NCBI RefSeq assembly: GCF_006149045.1
Contig: NZ_VBSN01000059.1
Span: 293,312-357,311, forward strand
Reading direction: 5' to 3'
Length of the DNA stretch: 64,000 nucleotides
From: Dyadobacter flavalbus
Lineage (GTDB): Bacteria; Bacteroidota; Bacteroidia; Cytophagales; Spirosomataceae
Shown here: positions 26,954 through 35,409 of the stretch, one piece after another
Layout: each line of letters begins with the position of its first letter
Position numbering within the stretch: the stretch's first letter is position 1
Program-made: the position numbers and the translations under genes
Notes under the pieces: model-generated
The model's input: the letters and a program-made list of their open reading frames with translations, nothing else
Databases searched by the model: none
What the model was told of the DNA's origin: nothing

Positions 26954-27337
26954 TAAGGTTAGCTGGAATGTAGAGTTGAATTAAATAGGATCTTCTTTTT
27001 GTAAGCTGTAATATATCAAGATTTGTACTGAATTTAATACAAAGTTACTTACTGAATAAATTACTACATGCTGAATTTTGGCGGCAAATAGGATAGAAAA
27101 ATGATTGTACAAATTTTCTGCATTGTTCAGAGGAGCTTATTAAAATGCAGTAATAAGCAGTAGAGCTATTAAGATTGCCAAGATTTTGCCAGCAAGTAAT
27201 AATAAAGCTTTTCTTTCTTGTAGTTCAAGCTTTGTTTTTGATATAGATATAATAGAATGGTTTTTAGGAGAGCTTCAGCTAAAAAGCTAAGCTATAAACA
27301 AAATCTATATAAAATGATTGTCAAAAAATTCGGTGGT
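26954..27337 (-). repeat. Leader/promoter duplicated upstream of two T9SS genes
   Basis: About 385 noncoding bases upstream of this gene are closely similar to 42052-42437, upstream of the paralog at 38773. Shared blocks include AGGATCTTCTTTT, GATTTGTACTGAA, AGTTACTTACT, GGATAGAAAA, ATAAACAAAATCTATATAAAA and TCAAAAAATTCGGTGGT. A TAACTTTG at 27040-27047 (minus strand) fits the Bacteroidota -7 element, but the paralog has one extra T. The similarity ends at the final CGGTGGT. Confidence 0.75.
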
Positions 27338-27752
27338 ATAATCGTAAAATTTAGTATTTACTTCAAAATGATATAATATTTTAATATTCAGGTAATTGTA
27401 AGTTAAAATTTACACTTACATTGATTTTGACCTGGTTTAATCGTAATTGTAAATCTGCACCCTTAAAGATTTTGATTTAGGTCGACCATTAATAAGCACC
27501 TGAGAAATTAAGGATGCTACTTTTACAAAATAAGCCCATTTTCTTCTAATGAATAGAGTTAACAACACTTGCTATTACTGACTTTAAGAATTATCTATAA
27601 TCTATCAGATGCTCACAGGCCTTGATTTTTGTTATCTTCTGCCCGGATGATTAATCCTCTGAAGAGATCCAGGCAGTAAAGAGTAGTATATTTAAGTTTA
27701 TATACTATAAATTATTTGTCATAACAGAAATCAATCAGGAAAACCTACAATC
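27338..27752. other. Divergent intergenic region
   Basis: AT-rich, no gene seen. The last 80 bases before the ATG at 27753 are repeated before the neighbouring paralog (30858-30945), including CCTACAATCATGTCAACAAC at the start codon, so the promoter of that gene lies here. Confidence 0.5.
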
Positions 27753-30695
27753 ATGTCAACAACTCTACCTACAAGCTGCCGCTTGCCGGCAATTGCCCTT
27801 GGGCAGTTACTCTTACAAACTAAAAGTTCAACTGATAATAACAGCTTTAACAAGAAAACCTATTCTTGGATTAAACCTGTGCTGGCACTGTTACTTCTTT
27901 TCTTTTTCAAGGATAGCCTTACAGCCCAGCCTGCTATTCAATGGGACAAAACGATTGGAACAGAAAATATTGAAGTATTAGTCACTATGCAACAAACTAC
28001 TGATGACGGATATATATTAGGAGGAACAATAAATTATAACACTGGTGGAACTGATTATTATGTTGTAAAACTAAGGCCGGATCGTAGCAAAGAATGGGAG
28101 AAAATCTTAGGTACAAATGGTGAAGATTATTTTACGACCGTTTTACAGACACCAGATGGCGGTTATTTAGTTGGTGGTTATACAGCTGGTTCAGGAAAGG
28201 ATAAATCACAGGAAAGTAATGGCGGATTTGATTACTGGATTATAAAGCTGGCAGCAAATGGAGCAAAACAGTGGGATAGATCCATCGGTGGAACTGGGTA
28301 CGAGCGTTTACTCTCAGTTATCAATACCCCGGATGGAAGCTACCAATTAGGTGGACTTTCTCCTTCTGGCATATGGCTGGTAAATGTAACAGCTGAAGGT
28401 AATGTAAAGTCAGAAGTAAACCTTGGCAAATACGATAATATCTCAGTTACTACCTTACAGCCGACCAATGACGGTGGATATATCCTTGGCGGCAATACAT
28501 TAGATCCAAATGAGCCCGTAAGAATAGTGGATTACAGGGCAATCAAGATTAAATCTAATGGCACGGTAGCATGGGACAAGACTTTTGGAGGTAGTAATGA
28601 TGATCAGTTAAAGCGTGTTATACAAACCAATGATGGAGGTTATATGTTGGCGGGTTCTTCATTTTCTGTTAAAAGCGGGGACAGGTCCGAAGATTCAAAA
28701 GGGCATTATGATTACTGGATTGTCAAGCTTGACAAAAACGGTTCAAAGCAGTGGGACAAATCTTTGGGAGGGTCGGATTCTGATGCTTTGAACAGTATCG
28801 TGCAACTGGCAGATGGAAGCTATATGGTAGGTGGCACGTCCTTTTCACCTAAAAGTGGTGATAAGACCGAAAATTATATAGGCAATGGAAGTCCTGATGA
28901 ACGGGAGGATTTCTGGATTCTTAAACTGTCAGAGGATGGAAAGGTAATATGGGACAAAACAATCGGAGGCGGTTATATCGATCAGCTTAAATACATTCAG
29001 CAGACCAGTGACAAGGGCTTTATTTTAGGTGGGGTCTCGGCATCAGACGCTGGATTTGATAAATCAGAGACAGGTGGCTATTATGATTTCTGGATTGTCA
29101 AACTAGCTGCTGAAGTACCACAGAAAACACTCTCGCTGTCCTCACAGTCACTTTCATTTACCTATAAGCCAGGCAGTGAAACGCCTGCGCAGGTTGTCAC
29201 ACTCTCTGCCAGTTCAGGCACACCGGAACTAACAATTGATAAATCAGAAAAAAGTCAATGGCTTACAATCCCGGAGCCTTCTCCCGGACCTTTATCTTTC
29301 AGCATTGATGGCAGTGGCCTGGCGGCGGGTACTTATAACACTACGGTTGCTTTGTTTGCACCGGGTTACGACCGGGTAGTTCTGCCGGTAAAGCTTTTGG
29401 TGGTCAGTGAAGCAGCTGCGAATACGTATTTGCGTATCAATGCCGGTGGAGATGCTTATGCAGCATCAAACGGCAGGCAGTTCAAGGCGGATCAGTACTA
29501 TGCCGGCATTGACCGCACCAGCTCGGTTGCAACAGGCGATATTCTCAACACCACTGATGATGTGCTTTACCGTACAGGCCGCTGCTCGCCATCATTCAGC
29601 TACAAGATCCCTGTTGCCAATGGCAAGGTAAATGTAGTGCTGCACTTTGCCGAGGTCTGGTTTAAGCAGGCCGGTAAAAGAAAGTTTCATGTCAATATCG
29701 AAGGCAGCCGCAAGCTGACTGACTATGATATCTATGCCCGTGCAGGCGGAAGCATGCGTGCAGTACAGCAGACAATCCAGGTAACTGTCACAGACGGCAT
29801 GCTAAACATCGACTTTTTGACCGGATCCGCAGATCTGCCACGAGTTTCGGCCATTGAAGTATTGGTAAACAGTATAACCATAAAGCCAATTGAGGATACC
29901 TATGTACAAAGCGGCAGTTACCGATTCACCAATTTTGGTTCAAAACCTAACCTGGATGTGAAAAATGTAAGTGGAAGTCCGGATGCAATACGTTCATCTT
30001 ATTTGAAATTCTCACTGGCTAGCGCCGGACAGGTCGGTACTGCCAAGCTGCGCTTGTATGGCTACAATTATGAGAATGCCAAAAAGATTTATATGCATGC
30101 TTATGGCATCGATGATGACCGTTGGACAGAAAAGTATATGAATTATTCATCAACTCCATTTGCATCATCACCTGTTCTAAGCTCGGTAGGAGTAACCAAT
30201 GTGGCCAAATACTATGAACTGGATGTAACCGGTTATGTAAAGGCGCAGCAGCAAGCCGGTGATGTGCTGGTCAGTTTTCTTTTAAGTGATGACAATGCCC
30301 GTAATAGCAGACTAACTTTTAACAGCAGGGAAAATGCAGTCAACCCCCCGCAGCTTGTCATACAGACCGTTGAGGAAGCAAGTGCTGCGGCCAGAACAGG
30401 TCAGCAGGAAATGATAACTACTATGCAATCAGAGTCTGAGCCATCAACCGTATTTCCTAACCCGGCCACAAAGCGATTTACAGTAGAGCTGTCGAGCAAG
30501 CATAGTGAAAATATTGATCTTGACCTTACCAGCCAAAATGGCCAAAGCTACAAAATACAAATGCCAGAGAAAGTAAAAGCAGGCCAAAAGGTGGAAGTTG
30601 ATATTACCAATTATTTACTAAGTACAGGAGTTTACATGCTAAAAATCAAATCAGAAGCTGTAACAGAAGTAATTATAATGCTAATTGCGGAGTGA
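27753..30695 (+). CDS. T9SS surface protein: repeats, BACON-like, malectin, DNRLRE, sorting domain
   Basis: A 980-residue secreted protein. A 41-residue polar N region precedes the hydrophobic core and AQ cleavage site (LLLLFFFKDSLTAQ, to about 58); no internal ATG exists, so this long N region seems real. Six or seven QTPDGGY/DYWIVKL repeats follow (60-450), then a BACON/Ig-like domain (about 455-555, LSLSSQSLSFTYKPGSETPA), malectin (about 558-710), DNRLRE-type (about 715-880) and T9SS sorting (about 900-980). It is the upstream copy of a tandem duplication with 30946. A 30734 terminator follows. Confidence 0.88.
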   Translation: MSTTLPTSCRLPAIALGQLLLQTKSSTDNNSFNKKTYSWIKPVLALLLLFFFKDSLTAQPAIQWDKTIGTENIEVLVTMQQTTDDGYILGGTINYNTGGTDYYVVKLRPDRSKEWEKILGTNGEDYFTTVLQTPDGGYLVGGYTAGSGKDKSQESNGGFDYWIIKLAANGAKQWDRSIGGTGYERLLSVINTPDGSYQLGGLSPSGIWLVNVTAEGNVKSEVNLGKYDNISVTTLQPTNDGGYILGGNTLDPNEPVRIVDYRAIKIKSNGTVAWDKTFGGSNDDQLKRVIQTNDGGYMLAGSSFSVKSGDRSEDSKGHYDYWIVKLDKNGSKQWDKSLGGSDSDALNSIVQLADGSYMVGGTSFSPKSGDKTENYIGNGSPDEREDFWILKLSEDGKVIWDKTIGGGYIDQLKYIQQTSDKGFILGGVSASDAGFDKSETGGYYDFWIVKLAAEVPQKTLSLSSQSLSFTYKPGSETPAQVVTLSASSGTPELTIDKSEKSQWLTIPEPSPGPLSFSIDGSGLAAGTYNTTVALFAPGYDRVVLPVKLLVVSEAAANTYLRINAGGDAYAASNGRQFKADQYYAGIDRTSSVATGDILNTTDDVLYRTGRCSPSFSYKIPVANGKVNVVLHFAEVWFKQAGKRKFHVNIEGSRKLTDYDIYARAGGSMRAVQQTIQVTVTDGMLNIDFLTGSADLPRVSAIEVLVNSITIKPIEDTYVQSGSYRFTNFGSKPNLDVKNVSGSPDAIRSSYLKFSLASAGQVGTAKLRLYGYNYENAKKIYMHAYGIDDDRWTEKYMNYSSTPFASSPVLSSVGVTNVAKYYELDVTGYVKAQQQAGDVLVSFLLSDDNARNSRLTFNSRENAVNPPQLVIQTVEEASAAARTGQQEMITTMQSESEPSTVFPNPATKRFTVELSSKHSENIDLDLTSQNGQSYKIQMPEKVKAGQKVEVDITNYLLSTGVYMLKIKSEAVTEVIIMLIAE

Positions 30696-30733
30696 TTCTG
30701 AAAAGCATTAATTAATAGAGCAATTTTTTTAAG

Positions 30734-30764
30734 AGCCGTCCTTTTAAGCAAAGGGCGGCTTTTT
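30734..30764 (+). terminator. Rho-independent terminator
   Basis: Stem AGCCGTCCTTT (30734-30744) pairs with AAAGGGCGGCT (30750-30760) with one G-T pair, followed by TTTT. It lies 39 bases past the stop at 30695. Confidence 0.8.
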
Positions 30765-30945
30765 ATGATGATCTGTACTTTAAACCTGTCGATGCTTACC
30801 TGCCTTGGTTTCTTTTGCCTTCTGGCTCAATAATGAATACTGAGCATTGCAGAAGAGATCCATGTAGTAAATAGTGCTATATTTCAGGTTATAGATTACA
30901 AAGTATTTCTCGTAACAAAAAATCCATTCTAAGAAACCTACAATC

Positions 30946-33942
30946 ATGTCAACAACTCTACTTACAAGCTGCCGCTTGCCGGCAAATGCCCCTGGGCAGT
31001 TACTCTTACAAACTAAAAGTTTTACTGATAATATCAGCTCTAACAAACAAATCTATTCTTGGATTAAACCTGTGCTGGTACTTTTACTGCTTTTTATTTT
31101 CAAGGATAGCCTTACAGCTCAGCCCGGTATCCAGTGGGACAGGACAATCGAATCGGACCTAAAACCGGGCAGTAACAGCAATATATTCGGCACTATGCAA
31201 CAAACTAGTGATGGAGGCTACATTTTAGGTGGCACTACGCCGGGTCTTAATTCCCGGCGTAATTTATACATTGTAAAGCTCAGGCCAGATGGCAGCAAAG
31301 AATGGGATAAAATTTTAGCCACGACTCCTGATAACAGTCATGATGATTATTATACGACTGTTCTACAAACACCAGATGAAGGTTATTTAGTGGGAGGTTA
31401 CACGGCTGGTACAGGAACGGATAAATCGCAGGAAAGCAATGGTGGTACGGATTACTGGATTATAAAGCTGGCCGCAAACGGGACAAAGCAGTGGGACAAA
31501 ACCATTGGCGGAACTGGGTATGAAAGATTGCTTTCAATTAATACTACCGCTGATGGAGGTTATCAGTTAAGTGGTCAATCTCCTTTCTATTCTTCCACTC
31601 CGGATTTAGAAATTGTAAATATCACCTCAGAAGGTAATGTAAAATCGAAGTTAGCACTTGACAAGTACACGAATATAGATGTATCTATTTTAAAGCAAAC
31701 AAATGATGGGGGGTATATAGTTGGTGGTAATACTATATTGCCAGAATATGATTACAGAATAATCAAGTTAACAGCTCTTGGCAAAACAGAGTGGGATAAA
31801 ACATATGGAGGAAGTAGTACTGACAGTTTTAAAAGTGTGATACAAACCAGTGATGGGGGATATCTATTGGCAGGTTCTTCTTTATCTGGTAAAAGCAGGG
31901 ACAAGTCCGAAGATTCCAGAGGGAGTTATGATTACTGGATTATCAAGGTCGACAAAAACGGGACAAAGCAGTGGGATAAGACTTTAGGAGGATCAGACTC
32001 TGATGGCGTAAGCAGTATTGTGCAACTGGCTGATGGAAGCTATCTAGTAGGTGGAGGGTCCTATTCACCTAAAAGCATTGATAAAACCGAAGATTATAAA
32101 GTTGAAGGAGGGACTGAGTATGGTTCAGATTTCTGGATCATCAAACTCTCACCGGATGGTAAGGCTGTATGGGACAGAACAATTGGAGCCACGTTTAATG
32201 AATCACTAAAATATGTCCAGCAGACCAGCGACAAGGGCTTTGTTTTAGGTGGACAATCAGATTCACCTGCAGGTTTTGATAAAACTGAAACCGGTTATTC
32301 CAGGTATGACCGTTATAGTTACTGGATTGTAAAGCTGGATGCAGAACAATCCCAGAAAGTACTCACAGCATCTACTCCCTCGCTTTTATTTACGTATAAA
32401 TCCGGCAGTATGATCCCGGCACAGGAGATTACACTTTCTGCCGGCACAAGCAAACAAAACCTTACCTTTTTCAAACCTGAGGATAGTGACTGGCTGAAAC
32501 TCCCGCAGGCTACAACGACCGGTCCATTATCTTTCAGCATTGATGCCACGGGTTTGGCTGAGGGTACTTATAGCACGCTTGTTACCATTACCGCACCAGG
32601 TTACACCAGGGTACAGATTCCGGTAAAGCTTTTGATAGTCAGCGAAGAAGCTGCTAACACATACCTGCGCATCAATGCAGGTGGAGATGCTTATGCCGCA
32701 TCAAACGGTAAGCAGTTTAAAGAAGATCTGTATTATGCCGGCACCGACCGCACCAGCTCGGTTGCCACAGGTGATATCTTTAATACTATGGACGATGCGC
32801 TTTACCGCACAGGCCGCTGCTCGCCATCGTTCAGTTACAATATTCCTGTCGCCAATGGCAAGGTGAATGTCGTGCTGCACTTTGCCGAGATCTGGTTTAA
32901 GGAAGCGGGTAAAAGAAAGTTTCATGTCAATATCGAAGGCAGCCGCAAGCTGACCGATTATGATATCTATGCCCGTGCAGGCGGAACGATGCGGGCAGTA
33001 AAGCAGACAATTCCGGTGACCGTAACAGACGGCATGCTGAACATAGACTTTTTGACCGGATCAGCAGACCAGCCACGAGTTTCGGCCATAGAAGTACAGG
33101 TAAACAGTGTCAGCTTGAAGCCCATTGAAGATTCCTATGTACGGAGTGGCAGTTACCAATATAATAATTTTGGGAAGGAGACCAATCTGGATGTAAAAAA
33201 TGTAGATGGAAGCCCGGATGCAAAACGTATGTCCTATCTAAGGTTTACACTGGCTAGCGTAGGGCAGGTGGGCTCTGCTAAATTGCGTTTGTATGGCTAC
33301 AATTATGAAAACGCCCGGGAAGTATTCTTGCATGCTTATGGTACGGAAGAAGGCTATGATGTTCCTATGTGGGTCGAATCGCTTCTCAGGTATGCTTTTG
33401 CACCTGCTGCTTCAACGCCTTTGTTAAGCTCGGTTGGCGTCACCAATGTGGCCAAGTACTATGAGCTGGATGTAACCGGTTATGTAAAGGCCAAACAGCA
33501 GGCAGGTGACTTACTGATTAACTTTCTTCTAAGAGACGACAATGCCCGTAACAGCAGGCTAACTTTTAACAGCAGGGAAAATCCAGTCAACCCGCCGCAG
33601 CTCGTCATACAGACCGTAGAGCAGGCAAGTGCTGCGGCCAGAACAGGACAGCAGGAAATTACTGCCAATTTGGAGAAAGAGCCGGGGCAATCAACTGTAT
33701 TCCCCAACCCGGCCACACAGCATTTTAACGTAGAGCTTTCCGGCAAGCATAGTGAAAATATTGATCTTAACCTGGTAAACCAAAATGGCCAAAGCTACAA
33801 AATACAGCTACCAGAGAAAGCAAGGGCTGGGCAGAAGGTAGAAGTAGATATTTCAAAGCATGTTCTAAGCACCGGAGTTTACATGCTCATGATCAAGTCG
33901 GAAGCTGTGACAGAAGTAATTAAAATGCTAATCACGGAATGA
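30946..33942 (+). CDS. T9SS surface protein, tandem paralog
   Basis: A 998-residue protein with the same architecture as the gene at 27753: long N region and signal core (LLLLFIFKDSLTAQ), seven or so DGGY/DYWIIKL repeats (60-465), BACON-like domain (about 470-570), malectin (about 572-725), DNRLRE-type (about 730-900) and sorting domain (about 920-998, VFPNPATQHFNVEL to VIKMLITE). The malectin and sorting regions are nearly the same as in its neighbour, while the propeller repeats differ more. This suggests tandem duplication with faster change or selection in the exposed propeller. Confidence 0.88.
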   Translation: MSTTLLTSCRLPANAPGQLLLQTKSFTDNISSNKQIYSWIKPVLVLLLLFIFKDSLTAQPGIQWDRTIESDLKPGSNSNIFGTMQQTSDGGYILGGTTPGLNSRRNLYIVKLRPDGSKEWDKILATTPDNSHDDYYTTVLQTPDEGYLVGGYTAGTGTDKSQESNGGTDYWIIKLAANGTKQWDKTIGGTGYERLLSINTTADGGYQLSGQSPFYSSTPDLEIVNITSEGNVKSKLALDKYTNIDVSILKQTNDGGYIVGGNTILPEYDYRIIKLTALGKTEWDKTYGGSSTDSFKSVIQTSDGGYLLAGSSLSGKSRDKSEDSRGSYDYWIIKVDKNGTKQWDKTLGGSDSDGVSSIVQLADGSYLVGGGSYSPKSIDKTEDYKVEGGTEYGSDFWIIKLSPDGKAVWDRTIGATFNESLKYVQQTSDKGFVLGGQSDSPAGFDKTETGYSRYDRYSYWIVKLDAEQSQKVLTASTPSLLFTYKSGSMIPAQEITLSAGTSKQNLTFFKPEDSDWLKLPQATTTGPLSFSIDATGLAEGTYSTLVTITAPGYTRVQIPVKLLIVSEEAANTYLRINAGGDAYAASNGKQFKEDLYYAGTDRTSSVATGDIFNTMDDALYRTGRCSPSFSYNIPVANGKVNVVLHFAEIWFKEAGKRKFHVNIEGSRKLTDYDIYARAGGTMRAVKQTIPVTVTDGMLNIDFLTGSADQPRVSAIEVQVNSVSLKPIEDSYVRSGSYQYNNFGKETNLDVKNVDGSPDAKRMSYLRFTLASVGQVGSAKLRLYGYNYENAREVFLHAYGTEEGYDVPMWVESLLRYAFAPAASTPLLSSVGVTNVAKYYELDVTGYVKAKQQAGDLLINFLLRDDNARNSRLTFNSRENPVNPPQLVIQTVEQASAAARTGQQEITANLEKEPGQSTVFPNPATQHFNVELSGKHSENIDLNLVNQNGQSYKIQLPEKARAGQKVEVDISKHVLSTGVYMLMIKSEAVTEVIKMLITE

Positions 33943-33985
33943 TCCTGAGAAGTGGTTAAAAGAATTATTAATCATCATAAGTGCA

Positions 33986-34015
33986 AAAGCCGTTCTGTGA
34001 AAATAGGACGGCTTT
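33986..34015 (+). terminator. Terminator of tandem T9SS paralog
   Basis: AAAGCCGTTC (33986-33995) pairs with GGACGGCTTT (34006-34015), with one G-T pair and a 10-base loop. It lies 44 bases past the stop at 33942 and resembles the terminator at 30734. Confidence 0.7.
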
Positions 34016-34738
34016 AACGTTTTTAGCACAGGTATTAAAAAATTAATCTGATATTATAAAAATTCCAAGTTTTAGCAAAGCAAGTGTCTTGTAATAAAGG
34101 CTGCTACTAAATTGTACTATCAAGCATTCAGGCAATCATTAAATCTTTTATTTGTAAAATCTTTATGCTGGATCTCTCCAGATTATTGAGATACTATAAT
34201 TTTCTTTAAAATACCGTTTAAGCAAAGGCAATTGTAAAAATAATACAATAATCTTCTGTAATATAGGTCATTATGAAAACAGTTGAGGATTGAATTATTA
34301 CCGTTAAATAAGAATATGAAAATTGCATGCATTAAAGCCTACTTAAACTTGCGAATGAGTAGTTAACTAATGGTTAATTAATTACATTTATAACCGGTTA
34401 CAAAAATTAGATTTCATATCTTTTCATGCTTGATGAGATCAAGGTTCTGTAAGGATTAGCTGGCTCAGCAAATAGGATTAAACTATTTTCATCCAGTTTT
34501 ATAGTACTAACTCTATTATTACGTATGCTTTTTTGGATGCGGTTAATAGGCATATGGCTGTTTGCTAATGCTTGACTACTTAACACGGACTGTTAAGCGT
34601 GTGGTTTGACGCGCATCAGGAGTCATCAAGGGAATATTTGTATCAGAAGTAAAGGTTCATTTTTTCATTCATAAAGATCTATCCTGGACTAAAAAGCAGG
34701 AGATCCTATTATTTAAACTAATAATTTCAATCACTCCA
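34016..34738. other. Long AT-rich intergenic region
   Basis: About 720 bases with no convincing coding frame. The one structure noted is a small hairpin, CTTAACA/TGTTAAG, at 34579-34597. It may contain the promoter of the small gene at 34739. Confidence 0.45.
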
Positions 34739-35212
34739 ATGACAAAGAGATTCAAGAATGCGGTCGACGCATTAATGTATGCGTTCTTTAATGAAACGCT
34801 GGCCAAGGGAACATGCAGTGCCTGCGCAGTAGGTACGATGGTTGCATGGGGGGCAGGGGTAAAGGTAGGAAAGTGCCTGGAGCCAGTTTATATCTCTGAT
34901 TTAGTAACCAATGATCTGTGGGGAATGGCCTTTTCCACAACAGATGGTATTCAGAGCAGGGACTATAAAAAAGAGAAAGAATGGTTTGTGAAAATATGCA
35001 TCAAGGAAACCGGGTATTCGGCGGATGAGTTGGCCAGAATCGAGTATGTCTTCGACACCAACACAGAAATTCACTACAAGAATTATTCGGGTCACACCAA
35101 ACAGGAGATTATGGAAGACCAGTACAAGGGACTGAGCGCGGTAATGGATGTGCTTTGTGAAATAGAGATGATACAAGACCCAGCTAGCTACAAGAAACTA
35201 TTTGTAGTTTAG
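34739..35212 (+). CDS. Small cytoplasmic protein, unknown
   Basis: A 157-residue protein without signal peptide. It resembles small Bacteroidota-specific proteins of unknown function with a conserved CxxC-type motif (GTCSACAVGTMVAWGAG, about 23-39) and the box GYSADELARIEYVFD (about 93-107). No enzyme motif is visible. It is single and flanked by T9SS genes, with a hairpin at 35371 after it. The Cys pair may bind a metal; this is a guess. Confidence 0.65.
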   Translation: MTKRFKNAVDALMYAFFNETLAKGTCSACAVGTMVAWGAGVKVGKCLEPVYISDLVTNDLWGMAFSTTDGIQSRDYKKEKEWFVKICIKETGYSADELARIEYVFDTNTEIHYKNYSGHTKQEIMEDQYKGLSAVMDVLCEIEMIQDPASYKKLFVV

Positions 35213-35370
35213 TAAATACGTATATCTGTTAGCGTTGTGGAATTAATTCGTTTGAGTTCAATTCAAATAGTTTTGCGAATGGCATTGTTAGACAAAATGG
35301 ACTAAGTACAAATTAGGTGAAGATGGCGTTTGAAAATCTTATCATAAAATTTACTTGAATCAGAATAAAT

Positions 35371-35397
35371 AAATGCCCGGGAGCTTCCCGGGCATTT
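35371..35397. terminator. Bidirectional terminator
   Basis: A perfect 12-bp stem (AAATGCCCGGGA, 35371-35382; TCCCGGGCATTT, 35386-35397) with a three-base loop. It serves the minus-strand gene ending at 35410 and possibly the small gene ending at 35212. Together with the preceding ATCAGAATAAATAAA it is repeated at 38733. Confidence 0.8.
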
Positions 35398-35409
35398 TGA
35401 ATTTTCAAA

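Noticed and set aside
27040..27047. TAACTTTG as a Bacteroidota -7 promoter element of the 24167 gene
   Set aside because: No TTTG at the right distance upstream, and the otherwise conserved paralogous leader has an extra base in the motif; kept only as a remark.
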